Origin: Talpa occidentalis
Lineage: Eukaryota > Chordata > Mammalia > Eulipotyphla > Talpidae
DNA: 64,000 nt
NCBI RefSeq assembly: GCF_014898055.3
Contig: NW_023604861.1
Location: forward strand, 101,744,083 to 101,808,082
Reading direction: 5' to 3'
Part shown: piece by piece, positions 25,705-46,378 of the stretch
Numbering within the stretch: position 1 is the stretch's first letter
How the letters are laid out: the number at the start of each line of letters is the position of its first letter
The notes under the pieces: model-generated
What the model was told of the DNA's origin: nothing
The model's database searches: none
The model's input: the letters and a program-made list of their open reading frames with translations, nothing else
Program-made: the position numbers and the translations under genes

Positions 25705-26460
25705 GTATTTTTTAACTTTTATTTAGAAATAATTGCAGAGCCACAGGAAAATGCAACAAAAACATCTTATACAACTATACTACACAATCACAACGAGAAA
25801 ATAAGCAATGTTTATATGTATGTGTGTAGTCCTGTGGAATTTTAGATCTGTGTACATCTGTGTTGCCACCATCACAATATATAGAACTGGTCCATTATCA
25901 CAAAACTCCATCATACTATTCTTTTAGACTCTGCCCAGCTTCACTCCTATCCTCTGGAAACCAATAATCCACAGTGACCCTTGAACAACACCGGGTTAAG
26001 GTGCCAACCTCTCACAGTTGAAAATTCTCCTAAAGCTTTTGACAACCCCAAAACTTAACTACCAATAGCCTGCAGTTGACCAAACAGTAGATTAACACAT
26101 TTTTATGTGATATGTATTATATACTATTTTCTTACAATAAAGTAAGCTAGAGAAAAGAAAATGTTATCAAAAATAAGTGGATCTTCATCCTATTGTTTTC
26201 ACTTTCAATAGTCTGAGGAGGAGGTGAAACAGATGAGGGGTTGGAAGAAGTACAAGTGAACTCTCTAAGTTCAAACTGTGTTGTTCAAATGTCAATAGTA
26301 TTTTCCATTTCTGAAATCTTGTTATTTTAAGAAAGTTATATAAATGGGATAATAACTGTGTGATCTTTTGAGATTAGCTTTTTTAATCCAGCATAATTCC
26401 TTTAAGATCCATCCAAGTTGTTGCATATATCGATAATTCCTTCCTTTTTGATTGCAGAAG
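25705..26460 (-). mobile_element. Antisense L1 fragment interrupted by a DNA transposon
   Basis: L1-like reverse text before and after a 324-bp insertion (CATCACAATATATAGAACTG; AAGATCCATCCAAGTTGTTG, TTCCTTCCTTTTTGATTG). Confidence 0.7.
25973..26296. mobile_element. Non-autonomous DNA transposon with terminal inverted repeats
   Basis: The ends AGTGACCCTTGAACAACAC (25973-25991) and GTGTTGTTCAAATGTCAAT (26278-26296) are imperfect inverted repeats. The interior has ACAATAAAGTAAGCTAGAGA, known from a widespread mammalian MITE-like family. No transposase frame. The family name is not assigned. Confidence 0.7.
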
Positions 26461-26792
26461 CCATCAACCAGACAGACTCATTATTGCTTGGTCCACATTC
26501 AGGACTAATGTGGTCCCTTTGAAGTGGTTGGTTTTTAAACACCTGTAGGTATTGGTGCAACAAATGTGGCAACAACAAATCAGAAACTTAGTCAGAGGAA
26601 ATCATTCATAGAGTAAAAAGCGGCCACAAAATGGAAAAACATATTCACAGTACTGATATCTGACAGAGGATTCAGACACAGATTTATTAAAAAAACCAAA
26701 ATCAATAAGAAAAGGACAGTCCAATACTGTTCACAGTTGGAAAATGGGGGAAAAGACTTCAGTAGGAACTCAAAAGAGAATAACAAATATCT

Positions 26793-27095
26793 TGGGCTTC
26801 CCTGGTGGCGCAGCAGTTGGGCGCTGGGTTGCGAAGCTGTCCACAGCCTTTGCGGCGCCGGTTCAACGATCCCCAGCTGCTCCCCGGCCACCGGAGGAGG
26901 GTCCCACATGGTGCGCAGACCTCTCCTGCCACCCGCTGCTCCCCTCAGCAGTGTACTTCGGTCCTTCTGCCTGCTCTGCTCCCCGCTCTGGCTCTGGTGA
27001 ATTCTCTCACCCTCCTGCCCTTCTGACTGTACCCAGTGCATGTATAAACAAACAAACAAATGAATAAAAAAAAAAAAAATGCCTCTAAAAAAAAA
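26793..27095 (+). mobile_element. tRNA-derived SINE (younger, GC-rich subfamily) inside an L1
   Basis: GGGCTTCCCTGGTGGCGCAG head with the GCGAAGCTGTCCACAGCC block of the younger type. It has a 21-bp exact target duplication (26772-26792 and 27096-27116) running AAAAGAGAATAAC to ATATCT. Long A-rich tail with an internal TGCCTCT. The perfect duplication indicates recent insertion. Confidence 0.94.
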
Positions 27096-27262
27096 AAAAG
27101 AGAATAACAAATATCTAGTAACATAAGAAAAAGTACTGAACCTTACTGGTCATCAGGGAAGTGAAAATTAAAAGCACAATGTGATGCCACCAGAATGGCT
27201 AAAAATAATAAGAAGTACTGGTAGTTGGTATAAGGAAAAATTCTTTCCTTTGCTCACTACTC

Positions 27263-28012
27263 ACTGAATATTTTTGTACTCTTGATGTGTAGGCTTATCC
27301 CCATACCAAGCAGTTCTTCTGGCAGATACCGATACCAACTAGGTATTCTACAGTTTAAATCAATTCTGAGACTGTCTCCCTGGGGTTAGTATCAGACCCT
27401 ACAGGGCTCAGTCCCATAAGGCTGCCTCTGGTCCCCCTGTGCCCCAAATGCCAATAGCAAGTCTTGGTGGTCACCTGGGCTTTAGATCAACTGGCTATTA
27501 ATTGGGACTTCTCATGACCCCTTCTTTGGGTTCAACAATTTGCTAGAATAGCTCACAGAACTCAGGAAAATAGTTTACTTGCTACTGTTGATTTTGTACA
27601 AAGTCTCTTTCAAAAAATACAACGAACAGCCAGATGTAATAGACAAATAGGGCAAGGTTATGTGGGAAGGGACATGGAGCTTCCATGTCTTCTCTGTGAA
27701 GCCACCTTCCTAACTCCATGTTTTCACCACCTGAAATTTCTCTGAAATCTGTTTATATTTGGGTTTTTATGAAGGCTTCATTGTATAGGTATTCTGATTA
27801 AATCATTGGCTATTGATGCCCTTCAGCCCCTCCGCCCTTCCCTGAGGGTGGGGGTGGGATGCTGAAATTTCTAGCCCTCTGCTCTCAGGGTCTGTTCCCC
27901 TGGCAATCTGCTCCCCATCTGTGGGCTTTCCAAAAGTCTACTCCTTAACAAAAACTTGGGTGTGTGGTTGCGTTCCCAGAGAGCTCTGTGCCAGGAATGG
28001 GGTCAGAAACTA
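27263..28012 (-). mobile_element. LTR-like repeat inserted in L1
   Basis: About 750 bases unrelated to L1, with phrases typical of an old mammalian LTR read backwards (GAATAGCTCACAGAACTCAG, GGAGCTTCCATGTCTTCTCT, TTTTTATGAAGGCTTCATTG, TCCCCTGGCAATCTGCTCCC). Family not assigned. Confidence 0.45.
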
Positions 28013-28929
28013 AATATATATTGCCGTATTACAGTTGGTGATATCATATACTGCTGAGGAAAACACAAACTGATACACCACTTTGGAAAACTGTTGGAAT
28101 TTACTGAAGCTGAACATGCACATACACCATGACCCAGCAATTCTGCTCCTGGTGTAAATGACCACACAAGGCCTTTCACTTGCACCCAGAAAGCCAAACT
28201 CTCAATCATGAGAATTGTCTTTACATGAAGGAGTTTATTCGAGATGGCCATCAAGAAAGTTGGTGTGACAAGCACCCCTTAAAATCAGCTTTGCAAATGG
28301 CAGAAGTGCTGGGATTATATAAGGGGCAAAGACACTTGAGGGAAGTACAGGGCTTCACATTTGCAGGTCCAAGGAGGTGCTGGGGAGTCTAGGCAACATG
28401 AGTCAAGGTGTTTGACTTTCCCAGGAGAGTGTTTTCTCAGCCATGAGCAAATGTTTGTTTCTGGTGTAACTTCGACTCAGAGAGGCACAAAGAATTTTTA
28501 TTAGGTTTAAAACATAGCTTTTCCAAATCTCCCAGAAATGTATTTGGAGCAAGTTAATGGTTAATTATAAGAAGGAAATAGGGGAGTGCAATTCAGTCGA
28601 TTAACAGTTAATCCTAAAAAGGGAATGCAGTTCAGTGGTTTAATAGGTTAATTCTGCTTATTCCTAAACTTTTAGCTTAGTGGAGGGTTTTGGGTTTTTT
28701 TCCCCCAAAATGTAGGGTATCAGGCTACACTGGGTATAGAGCCAAGAACGATCAGTATTCATATCTACAAAGAGAGATTTACTTGAATGCTCATAGCTGT
28801 TCTTTCATTATAGCCCCAAATTGGAAACTACCTAAGTATCCATCAACAGGAGAATGGGCAAATAAATTCTTGTGTATTCACACAATGGACTACATTAGTT
28901 GTACCACAAATGGAATGGCTTTAAACAAA

Positions 28930-29146
28930 CAAACAAACACAGAATTTTTACTATCACAGTTTTGGAGGCTGGAAGTCTGAAATCATTGGGATGGTTACAC
29001 ACAAGGCCTGTGGATAGGGGGAACTCGCCTATCCTCTTTTAGCTTCTGGTAGCACGAGGTATTCCTGAGCTTGTCCTGGTATCACTAGGGATCACTGCCT
29101 CTGTCCTTACAGTGTTTGTTCTCTCTGTGTGCAGTTTTACCTCGGG
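28930..29146 (-). mobile_element. Unassigned interspersed repeat fragment
   Basis: ACAGTTTTGGAGGCTGGAAG and TAGCTTCTGGTAGC match the family at 2611-2995. It begins right after an (AAAC)n run. Confidence 0.45.
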
Positions 29147-29162
29147 CTGCCTGTTCAGTTTT

Positions 29163-29417
29163 TTGGATTTTTTAAAAAGATTTATTTATTTATGTATACA
29201 AGAGCTGAGGTGTAGGCCAGAGGTGCCGGGTGGTGAGAGGATTCACCAGAGATAAAAGTGGAGAGCAGAACAGGCAGATATACTGAAATACACTGCTGAG
29301 AGGAGTCTGCTGTGCCATGTGGATTAGCTCCCTGACAGGGGATCAAACTCGTGTTGCAGTGGCTGCATGTAGCTTCAGAAAGCTGAGACTTGACCCCTTG
29401 CACCAGTAGGGAGGCCC
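29163..29417 (-). mobile_element. tRNA-derived SINE (older subfamily)
   Basis: TTTTTAAAAAGATTTATTTA start, GTAGGGAGGCCC end. 16-bp target duplication CTGCCTGTTCAGTTTT at 29147-29162 and 29418-29433. Confidence 0.92.
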
Positions 29418-29524
29418 CTGCCTGTTCAGTTTTCCCTTGTGTTTTGAGCTTCCTGGGATTCTTGCAGTCAGTTGAGAGACAATGAAACATTCCTCGCCTC
29501 ATACCAAAGTTACTGCTCACTCTG

Positions 29525-29905
29525 TTATAGGTTGAATTGTGGCTCCCCCTACCCTTGCCCAAATTCCAGTGTTGAGTTCTAACTCTCAGTTAAAATTGTA
29601 CTGTATATATGTAGGGTCTTTAAAAAAGCAATTTGGTTAAAATGAAGTCATTTGGGTGACCCTATTTTACTATTAAAGTCCTTATAAGGAATATTAGAAT
29701 GCAGATAAAAGCAGGAAAGACCATGTGAAGAGATAGGGAGAAAATGATCCCCTACAAGCCAACAATAGCAGTCTCAGAAGACACTGACACTGCTGACATC
29801 TTCATTTCAGACTTCCATCCTCCAAAACTGTGAGAAATAGATTTCTGTTGTTTAGGTTACCCAGTATTTTGTTATGGCAACCTTAGCAACTGAATACCGC
29901 AATTC
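29525..29905 (+). mobile_element. LTR-like repeat, forward copy of the 2611-2995 family
   Basis: Starts TGTTATAGGTTGAATTGTGG and ends TTATGGCAACCTTAGCAACT then GAATAC. The TG...start and the CCAAAACTGTGAGAAATAGA/TTTCTGTTGTTTAGG motif are characteristic of a common mammalian repeat. Not protein-coding. Confidence 0.55.
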
Positions 29906-30573
29906 AAGTTAACTTTCAAAGGGAAATCCCCTTGCTTTAATGCCCAGAAAAGAGTGGTGGAAGAAAAGCATGACGACATCTGTTACGTAACAAAAATCCA
30001 ATCAATACATTAAAAGACCTAATTGTCTTGATTAAAATTCAAGAATTGAGCAGCATCTCCTCTAATTAGTAGAAAAGCACTTTAAAGTATGAAAGAGAAG
30101 AGTTTTTAAAGGCAATATAAGGAAGTCATAAACAAACAAAAAGATTATTTCAGATTTAGGTAACCTATCTATGGGGGGAATGAAAGGGGGTGTCTATGTG
30201 GCTGATTATGCCACCTTCTCTTAAGGATGTAAAGGATTACTTCATTGGTGAATGGTGCCACCAGAAAATATCACACCGATTGCTTAAGATTACATTCCTG
30301 GGGAGGGTGTAACTGCAATTAAATTAGGCATCAGGTCTTGATGGGCTTGCACAAGTCTCCTCATCTTGAGCTATTTACTATTTTCTTTAAAAAATTTTTT
30401 TTAACAATTAGCAGGACCTTTCTAAAAGACAATCTAGTTATAAATTTGAGAAGCCTTCAGTGTATGCACACCCACCATCTTAGTGACTTTTGTTCCTTAA
30501 ATTTTATTTTAGAATTAAGTGGGGATAATTCTTGAGCCACCATTGATAACGAAATTGCAGGTTTTCAGGCCTA
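29906..30573. other. Intergenic stretch upstream of CNOT11
   Basis: AT-rich, no gene or clear repeat. The AT-rich character continues after the tRNA-like relic, from 30,644 to the CpG island edge at about 31,190. Confidence 0.5.
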
Positions 30574-30643
30574 GTCTCTCAGCCAGCAATAGATCCCAGG
30601 CTGCAGTGGCAGCGCTGAGCCCCAGCCACTAGACCACATCGTC
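30574..30643 (-). pseudogene. tRNA-Glu-like relic
   Basis: On the minus strand TGGTCTAGTGGCTGGGGCTC followed by AGCGCTGCCAC follows the D-arm and anticodon-arm order of mammalian tRNA-Glu, including an A-box TGGTCTAGTGG. The acceptor stem no longer pairs, the anticodon position reads TGC instead of CTC, and the B-box is degenerate (GGGATCTATTG). It is a decayed tRNA gene copy or an old tRNA-derived SINE head, about 0.9 kb upstream of the CNOT11 promoter. Confidence 0.5.
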
Positions 30644-31570
30644 ATCATGGTGATAAGCAGAGATTTCCCAAACATGTCAGGTGAGAATGGCTGGTGAAAT
30701 CCCAGTGGGTCTCTGCGGGCCTAGGGAGAGGCCAGACAAGTCTCAGGGTTCTCAGTCCTCAGGGCACATTTGTTACCAGGGGAGGTATTTTTCTGTGTGT
30801 TTTAGTGTCAGTCTTCATCTCGGGGGTGGGGCCAATCACTAACATTTTAAAAGGCTCCCTTCCCCACACCCCCTTCCAATGTGGCCAAGGCTCAGAATCA
30901 GTATCTTGGGGTAGGCTAATGAAAAATCTGCACGATTTTGTATTTATTGAAAACGTGTTCCTATTATCTTATTAAAATAACACAGTACAAAAGCTCACGT
31001 GCTACATGATTCCATTCTGCAAAAAAGGAGTGTAAGACGAGAAATTAACCTTATTTATGAAAAATGTGTGATTTCATTTCAACTTTTTCCTAACCCCGAA
31101 TAGTCAAGCATTCTATATTAAGTTATTTGGAATCTAAGGTGCATTTTTTTCCAGACGATAATGTAGCCCACACTTAGGGGACCACGTGATGCCTGACGCC
31201 GCCCTGGGTGGCCCCAAAAGAGTCCCCTTTTCTTTGCTCAGGGCAACCCTCTTCCCAGGCCCCGGCATCAGGGCCACCCGACCTCCGCCCCGCGAGACTG
31301 CGACCCCGCCGGCCGCCCGACCCCTTCCGCAGGCCCCGCCCCCACTTCCGGCCGCCTCCCCGCCTTGCCTGCGCCTCCCGCGCCTCTCCGGGCCGCGCGC
31401 CACGTACCTCGCCCTCGCTGCGCGCTCCCCTCTGCGCGCGGCCGTCCGCTTTCCGCGTCGCGTCTGCTTTGCGACACTGTCGTGTGACCGCGCGCTTTAC
31501 GGCCGCGGGGACGGGGCGAGCCGGCGCCAGGGCCACTCGGGCCGGGAAGCAGGGCGAGCGAGAGAGGTTG

Positions 31571-42674
<11,104 letters not shown>

Positions 42675-43570
42675 TACCTCAGCAGGACACCCCCACCCCA
42701 TCCATTGTTCAGCTGTACTGTGATTTAGTTTTTACAATTCTTGAGTAGTCTAATGCACATAAACAACACTTACTTCCTTAGAGCAAAGTTTTGCTTTCCT
42801 GGATGACTTTTCCCTTTAGATGAATTTTTGGTTATAGACTTAGAAAAATGTGTCTTTTAACGTCTCAGACTGTTCATAGGAGGAACTAGTCTTCCCTCAA
42901 ATTACTATAAAAACGTAGATGAGGTTGTCAGCACTGAAGAACAAAGCGCCTGTTTTTGTTACAGGCTTTTGACAAGTTATGAATCCAGTTTTCCTAAGTC
43001 TCCAATGCTGAGGTACTTAATGAGAGTAAATAAAGCATTCTTAAGAATTTGTACTGCTCGAGGTGAAAATCAAAGTGTTCTTTGAATTAAATGGTAAACA
43101 GGAATTTGATCCTTGAACCTTTACATGCTTAGCTCTTATTAAGCACACTCTGAACCAAGGACATAACTTGTAACTTTATCTTGTCATGGGGACTTAATAG
43201 GTAACAGAATAAATGCATTTTCTGGACCTCTTAAACATTGAAACTTGTTAGAAACATTCCCCAAGGCTTTAAAGTAGCTGATATAGTTTTGGATTTTTTT
43301 CTCTTGTGATGTTCATTAGTTCTTTTATTAATAGTATGAGATAGTTTTTGTTGAGGGAAAAATCAGTCAGTGCTTTTGGGAGGTAACATTACCACTGAGG
43401 AAGTGCCATGTAAAACTGCTTGCTGAGTGGGATCTGTACCCTCCTGCCCATGCTGGGGCACATAACCTGTTCTAGAAATAAGAGCAACATGGCAAAGGGT
43501 GGGCTTTTACCCCACATTTAACTTTGTCAATAGTGCCTTACAATAAAGTTCTTTTTTATAAACTCTGTCC
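42675..43570 (+). other. CNOT11: CNOT11 3' UTR
   Basis: Non-coding tail after the TGA. AATAAA hexamers occur at 43029-43034, 43208-43213 and 43542-43547. The last is followed within 25-45 bases by a T-rich stretch and TGTCCTCTC, making it the best candidate for the main polyadenylation site (end near 43,565). The first two could give shorter isoforms. No SINE lies inside the tail; one starts 225 bases past it. Confidence 0.7.
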
Positions 43571-43794
43571 TCTCATTTTTACTTGAGGAACTTCCAAAGC
43601 ATATTCTTTATAGAGAATCCGTTCAATAGAATTACTTTCTGATCCAATTTCTAGCAGAAGTTAAACAGTGGTGGTTTAGGTAAGTACAAGTTTCAGTCTT
43701 GTAGTAGTGGAGAAATAGTACTCCTAGATCTACAAGTCTTAAATCTTATGAAAGTGAAGAGTTTATAAATATATTTCAAAAAATAAGGACCCAG

Positions 43795-44087
43795 AGCCTC
43801 CCTGGTGACACAAGGGGTTAGGTAGGTCTCAGCACTATGAAGCTGTCACCAGCCACTGCAGCACAAGTTCAATCCCCAGCTGGCCAGGGAGCTAATACAC
43901 GGCGTAGCAGACCACTCCTGTCTCGCCTGCTGCTCCCCTCAGCAATGTATTTCAGTAGATGGGCCTGTTCTACTCCCCACTCTGTTTCTGGTGAATCCTC
44001 TCACCTGCTCCACCCCCCCACCCCTTACCTCTAGCCTATACCCCAGTTCTTGCATGCATAAATAATTAAATCTTTAAAAAAAAAAAA
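43795..44087 (+). mobile_element. tRNA-derived SINE between CNOT11 and RNF149 3' ends
   Basis: AGAGCCTCCCTGGTGACACA head and AATAATTAAATCTTTAAAAA tail. Flanks AAGGACCCA / GAGGACCCA suggest a target duplication. It lies in the short spacer between the two convergent genes. Confidence 0.9.
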
Positions 44088-46075
44088 GAGGACCCAAGTC
44101 CCTGTAACACAGGACTGCCTGCAGACACTTCAAATGATGACACAACCCTTGATTTCTCTTACCCTGAAAGTGTGCACCACTGTTCTGCCTATTAGCTTTG
44201 GGAAAAGTAGTTTTCTAGTCAAATACTTTTTGGAATGATACAGTTTTTGCCACTGCTGGAAGCAACCTAATCTTAGGTTGCTTCTCTGATATATTTAACT
44301 CAACCTTGACCGGAGCTTGCCTAACACTTCTGGAAGACATGTCATAGCCTTCTTTTGCCTAAGAACAGTACACAGAACTCTGGTACCTTGCAAGGGGGCC
44401 ATTTTAAACCGCAAATGCACACAATGTGAAAAATGTAGTAAACAGAGAAAAAGACACACCCATGGACCAGGTGAAGAGCTTAAATAAGACAGTTTGGTCA
44501 ACTGAAACTGGGAACATGAATGTCAGGTGACTCAAACTCTGTGTCCATGGAAGACTAAAAAAACACAAAGATTAGGGTTACAAATAAAAAATTTGCAAAC
44601 AAATTCTGTGAATAGTCAACTACTGATCATTTCAAGACTGCATTGGCGTTTACTTGAAAGCTCTTAAAATTTATTTTACATAAGCTACCAACAAAAAATA
44701 GTTACATGAACCTAGGTAACACCTAGCTCACACCTCAACTGTTACCTACAAAGCTGTCCTTCCTTAGCTGCTTTGAGCAAGGCACTGGCCCTTGTACAAG
44801 TCTGTTTTTTCACTTGTAAAGTGAAGAGTAACTGTAACTGCTTCCTGAGTTTCTTGTGACAGTTAATGATACTATTGTAGTTAGATTTACTGCTTTAGAA
44901 AAATAGAACATTTTATAAACAGAAGCCTGAGTCAAGATTTACACCACCAGTGAAAGGTTCTTCATTAAACATGTTTAAAAGATGAGTCTACATGCAGCAA
45001 AGTAAATTACAGTCTTGGATTCATAACTGTAATCAATTTTTAATTGTAATCAAATGGTTTCAATTTATGTTAAAAAAAAAACCACATCTTGAATTCTTTT
45101 AATTTTTTAGTTGCAGTTTCTACCTTTAGTGTCTTCACATTACCTGTTAAAAAAAGAAGACAGCCCTATAAGTAACATTAGGGAAAAAAGTTACTTCAAA
45201 ATCAATTTTTGGGGTTCTGAAGTATTTCAAATAATTCTGACAGTGTTTATTCATTTAAACAACTTTAAAGAACTGGCTCCACTCTCTCTATTCCTACAGA
45301 ATACATATTTTCACATAATTTTAAGCAGCATCACACTGTTAGACTGGTGTTACCAGGTTTCTCATTGGCTTGTAGCTTGTATTATGTAAGTCTACAACTC
45401 ATCAAAAAGAACATTCTTTCATTTTAAAAGAATGCAGTGCAAACACTTTGTTCAATTCACAATATTTTGTCTAAATGAAGGCAAATCTTTAGAGGTGAGG
45501 CTGTTAACAGTGCAAAAATGGCACTTTCATATATCAGTATTTTTGCAAATAAAATTTCTCAAACTTATTACTGGGAAAGGCTTAGGTGGGTCTCCTAATT
45601 AGATGTTGCATCACAGAAACAACATACCACAAGACTAGCTTTTATTCAAGCCAATATCCAGAGCTATGTAAATTCCCAAGTGGGATTTATACAGCCCGAA
45701 GAAACTGCTTTTAACTAGGACGTACACTTTAAATTTCAGTTACAATCCAAACACACTGATTTAATCTTAGCCTTCAGCAAGCAAATTACCCTTAACATGC
45801 TCAAATTGAACTGCCAAACTAAGCTCTTTGGCTGGAGAATTTGGTTGCACTGGATATTTCATTGAAATGGGAACACACCTGTTCTTGAAGGTCTGCTAGT
45901 GTTTTTATGATAGTAGTATTCAGCAAATGTATCTTAAAGTACACAGAGAGGTATTTACTAATATTTAAGCCCTAATATGGACCAACTTTCACTGAGCATT
46001 GTAAAAAACATTTTAGCTCTCTATGGAATGCCTTTTTTGGAAAGCTTGCCCAAGTCATTAAGCTTCAGTCCTGAT

Positions 46076-46197
46076 GTTACCGAGGTCAGACCAGTGGTTC
46101 GCTTCAGGAGGTTTTGTCATCGTGCACCCACAAAGAGAGCAAACTGCTGATGGAGACACTGCAATTCGGCCTTTTATTGTCATCATTCCTCAGTAAC
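46076..46197 (-). ncRNA. SNORD89: Box C/D small nucleolar RNA SNORD89
   Basis: On the minus strand, box C ATGATGA (46186-46180) and box D CTGA (46089-46086) are flanked by a 10-bp terminal stem: GTTACTGAGG (46197-46188) pairs with CCTCGGTAAC (46085-46076) with a single G-U pair. An internal C'-like CGATGAC lies at 46122-46116, and a CTGA at 46107-46104. Length (about 110-120 nt), sequence and position downstream of the RNF149 reading frame match SNORD89 (HBII-289), which other mammals carry in RNF149. C/D snoRNAs guide 2'-O-methylation, but I cannot assign a target here; my recollection is that SNORD89 is treated as an orphan. Confidence 0.88.
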
Positions 46198-46289
46198 AAC
46201 AGGGAGCAACCTTTCAGAAAAGGTTTTGTATCATCATGATCCATCCCTAACAAGACAGCATGCAAGAAATTATTACCTGCCAAGAGGTG

Positions 46290-46318
46290 CCTCAAAGGTC
46301 TCCTCCAGACCTTTGAGG
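46290..46318. repeat. Perfect 12-bp inverted repeat (hairpin) upstream of SNORD89
   Basis: CCTCAAAGGTCT, five-base loop, AGACCTTTGAGG with no mismatch. It lies in the RNF149 3' region, 93 bases upstream of SNORD89 in the direction of transcription. The stem is short for a pre-microRNA. Confidence 0.9.
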
Positions 46319-46349
46319 TTTTCTGATGAGAAACCCAGAAACAGCACAC

Positions 46350-46378
46350 GGGCAGGCAGTGGATGGGCAGGCAGTGGA
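46350..46378 (+). repeat. 15-bp tandem duplication beside the hairpin
   Basis: GGGCAGGCAGTGGA occurs at 46350-46363 and 46365-46378, separated by one T. Confidence 0.9.

Larger units (their letters stand above)
26595..28930 (+). mobile_element. Sense L1 3' region split by three insertions
   Basis: L1 3'-end text in order: 26595-26792, 27117-27262 (GTCATCAGGGAAGTGAAAAT), 28013-28190 (ACTTTGGAAAACTGTTGG, TGACCCAGCAATTCTGCTCC) and 28780-28930 (AAACTACCTAAGTATCCATC). Between the pieces lie a young SINE, an LTR-like block (27263-28012) and an unassigned block (28190-28780). Confidence 0.75.

Noticed and set aside
26592..27110. 172-residue antisense frame
   Set aside because: It runs through the young SINE and L1 fragments; all similarity is to repeats.
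46290..46318. A microRNA precursor
   Set aside because: The stem is only 12 bp with no extension by pairing of the flanks, too short for Drosha processing. Kept only as a hairpin.
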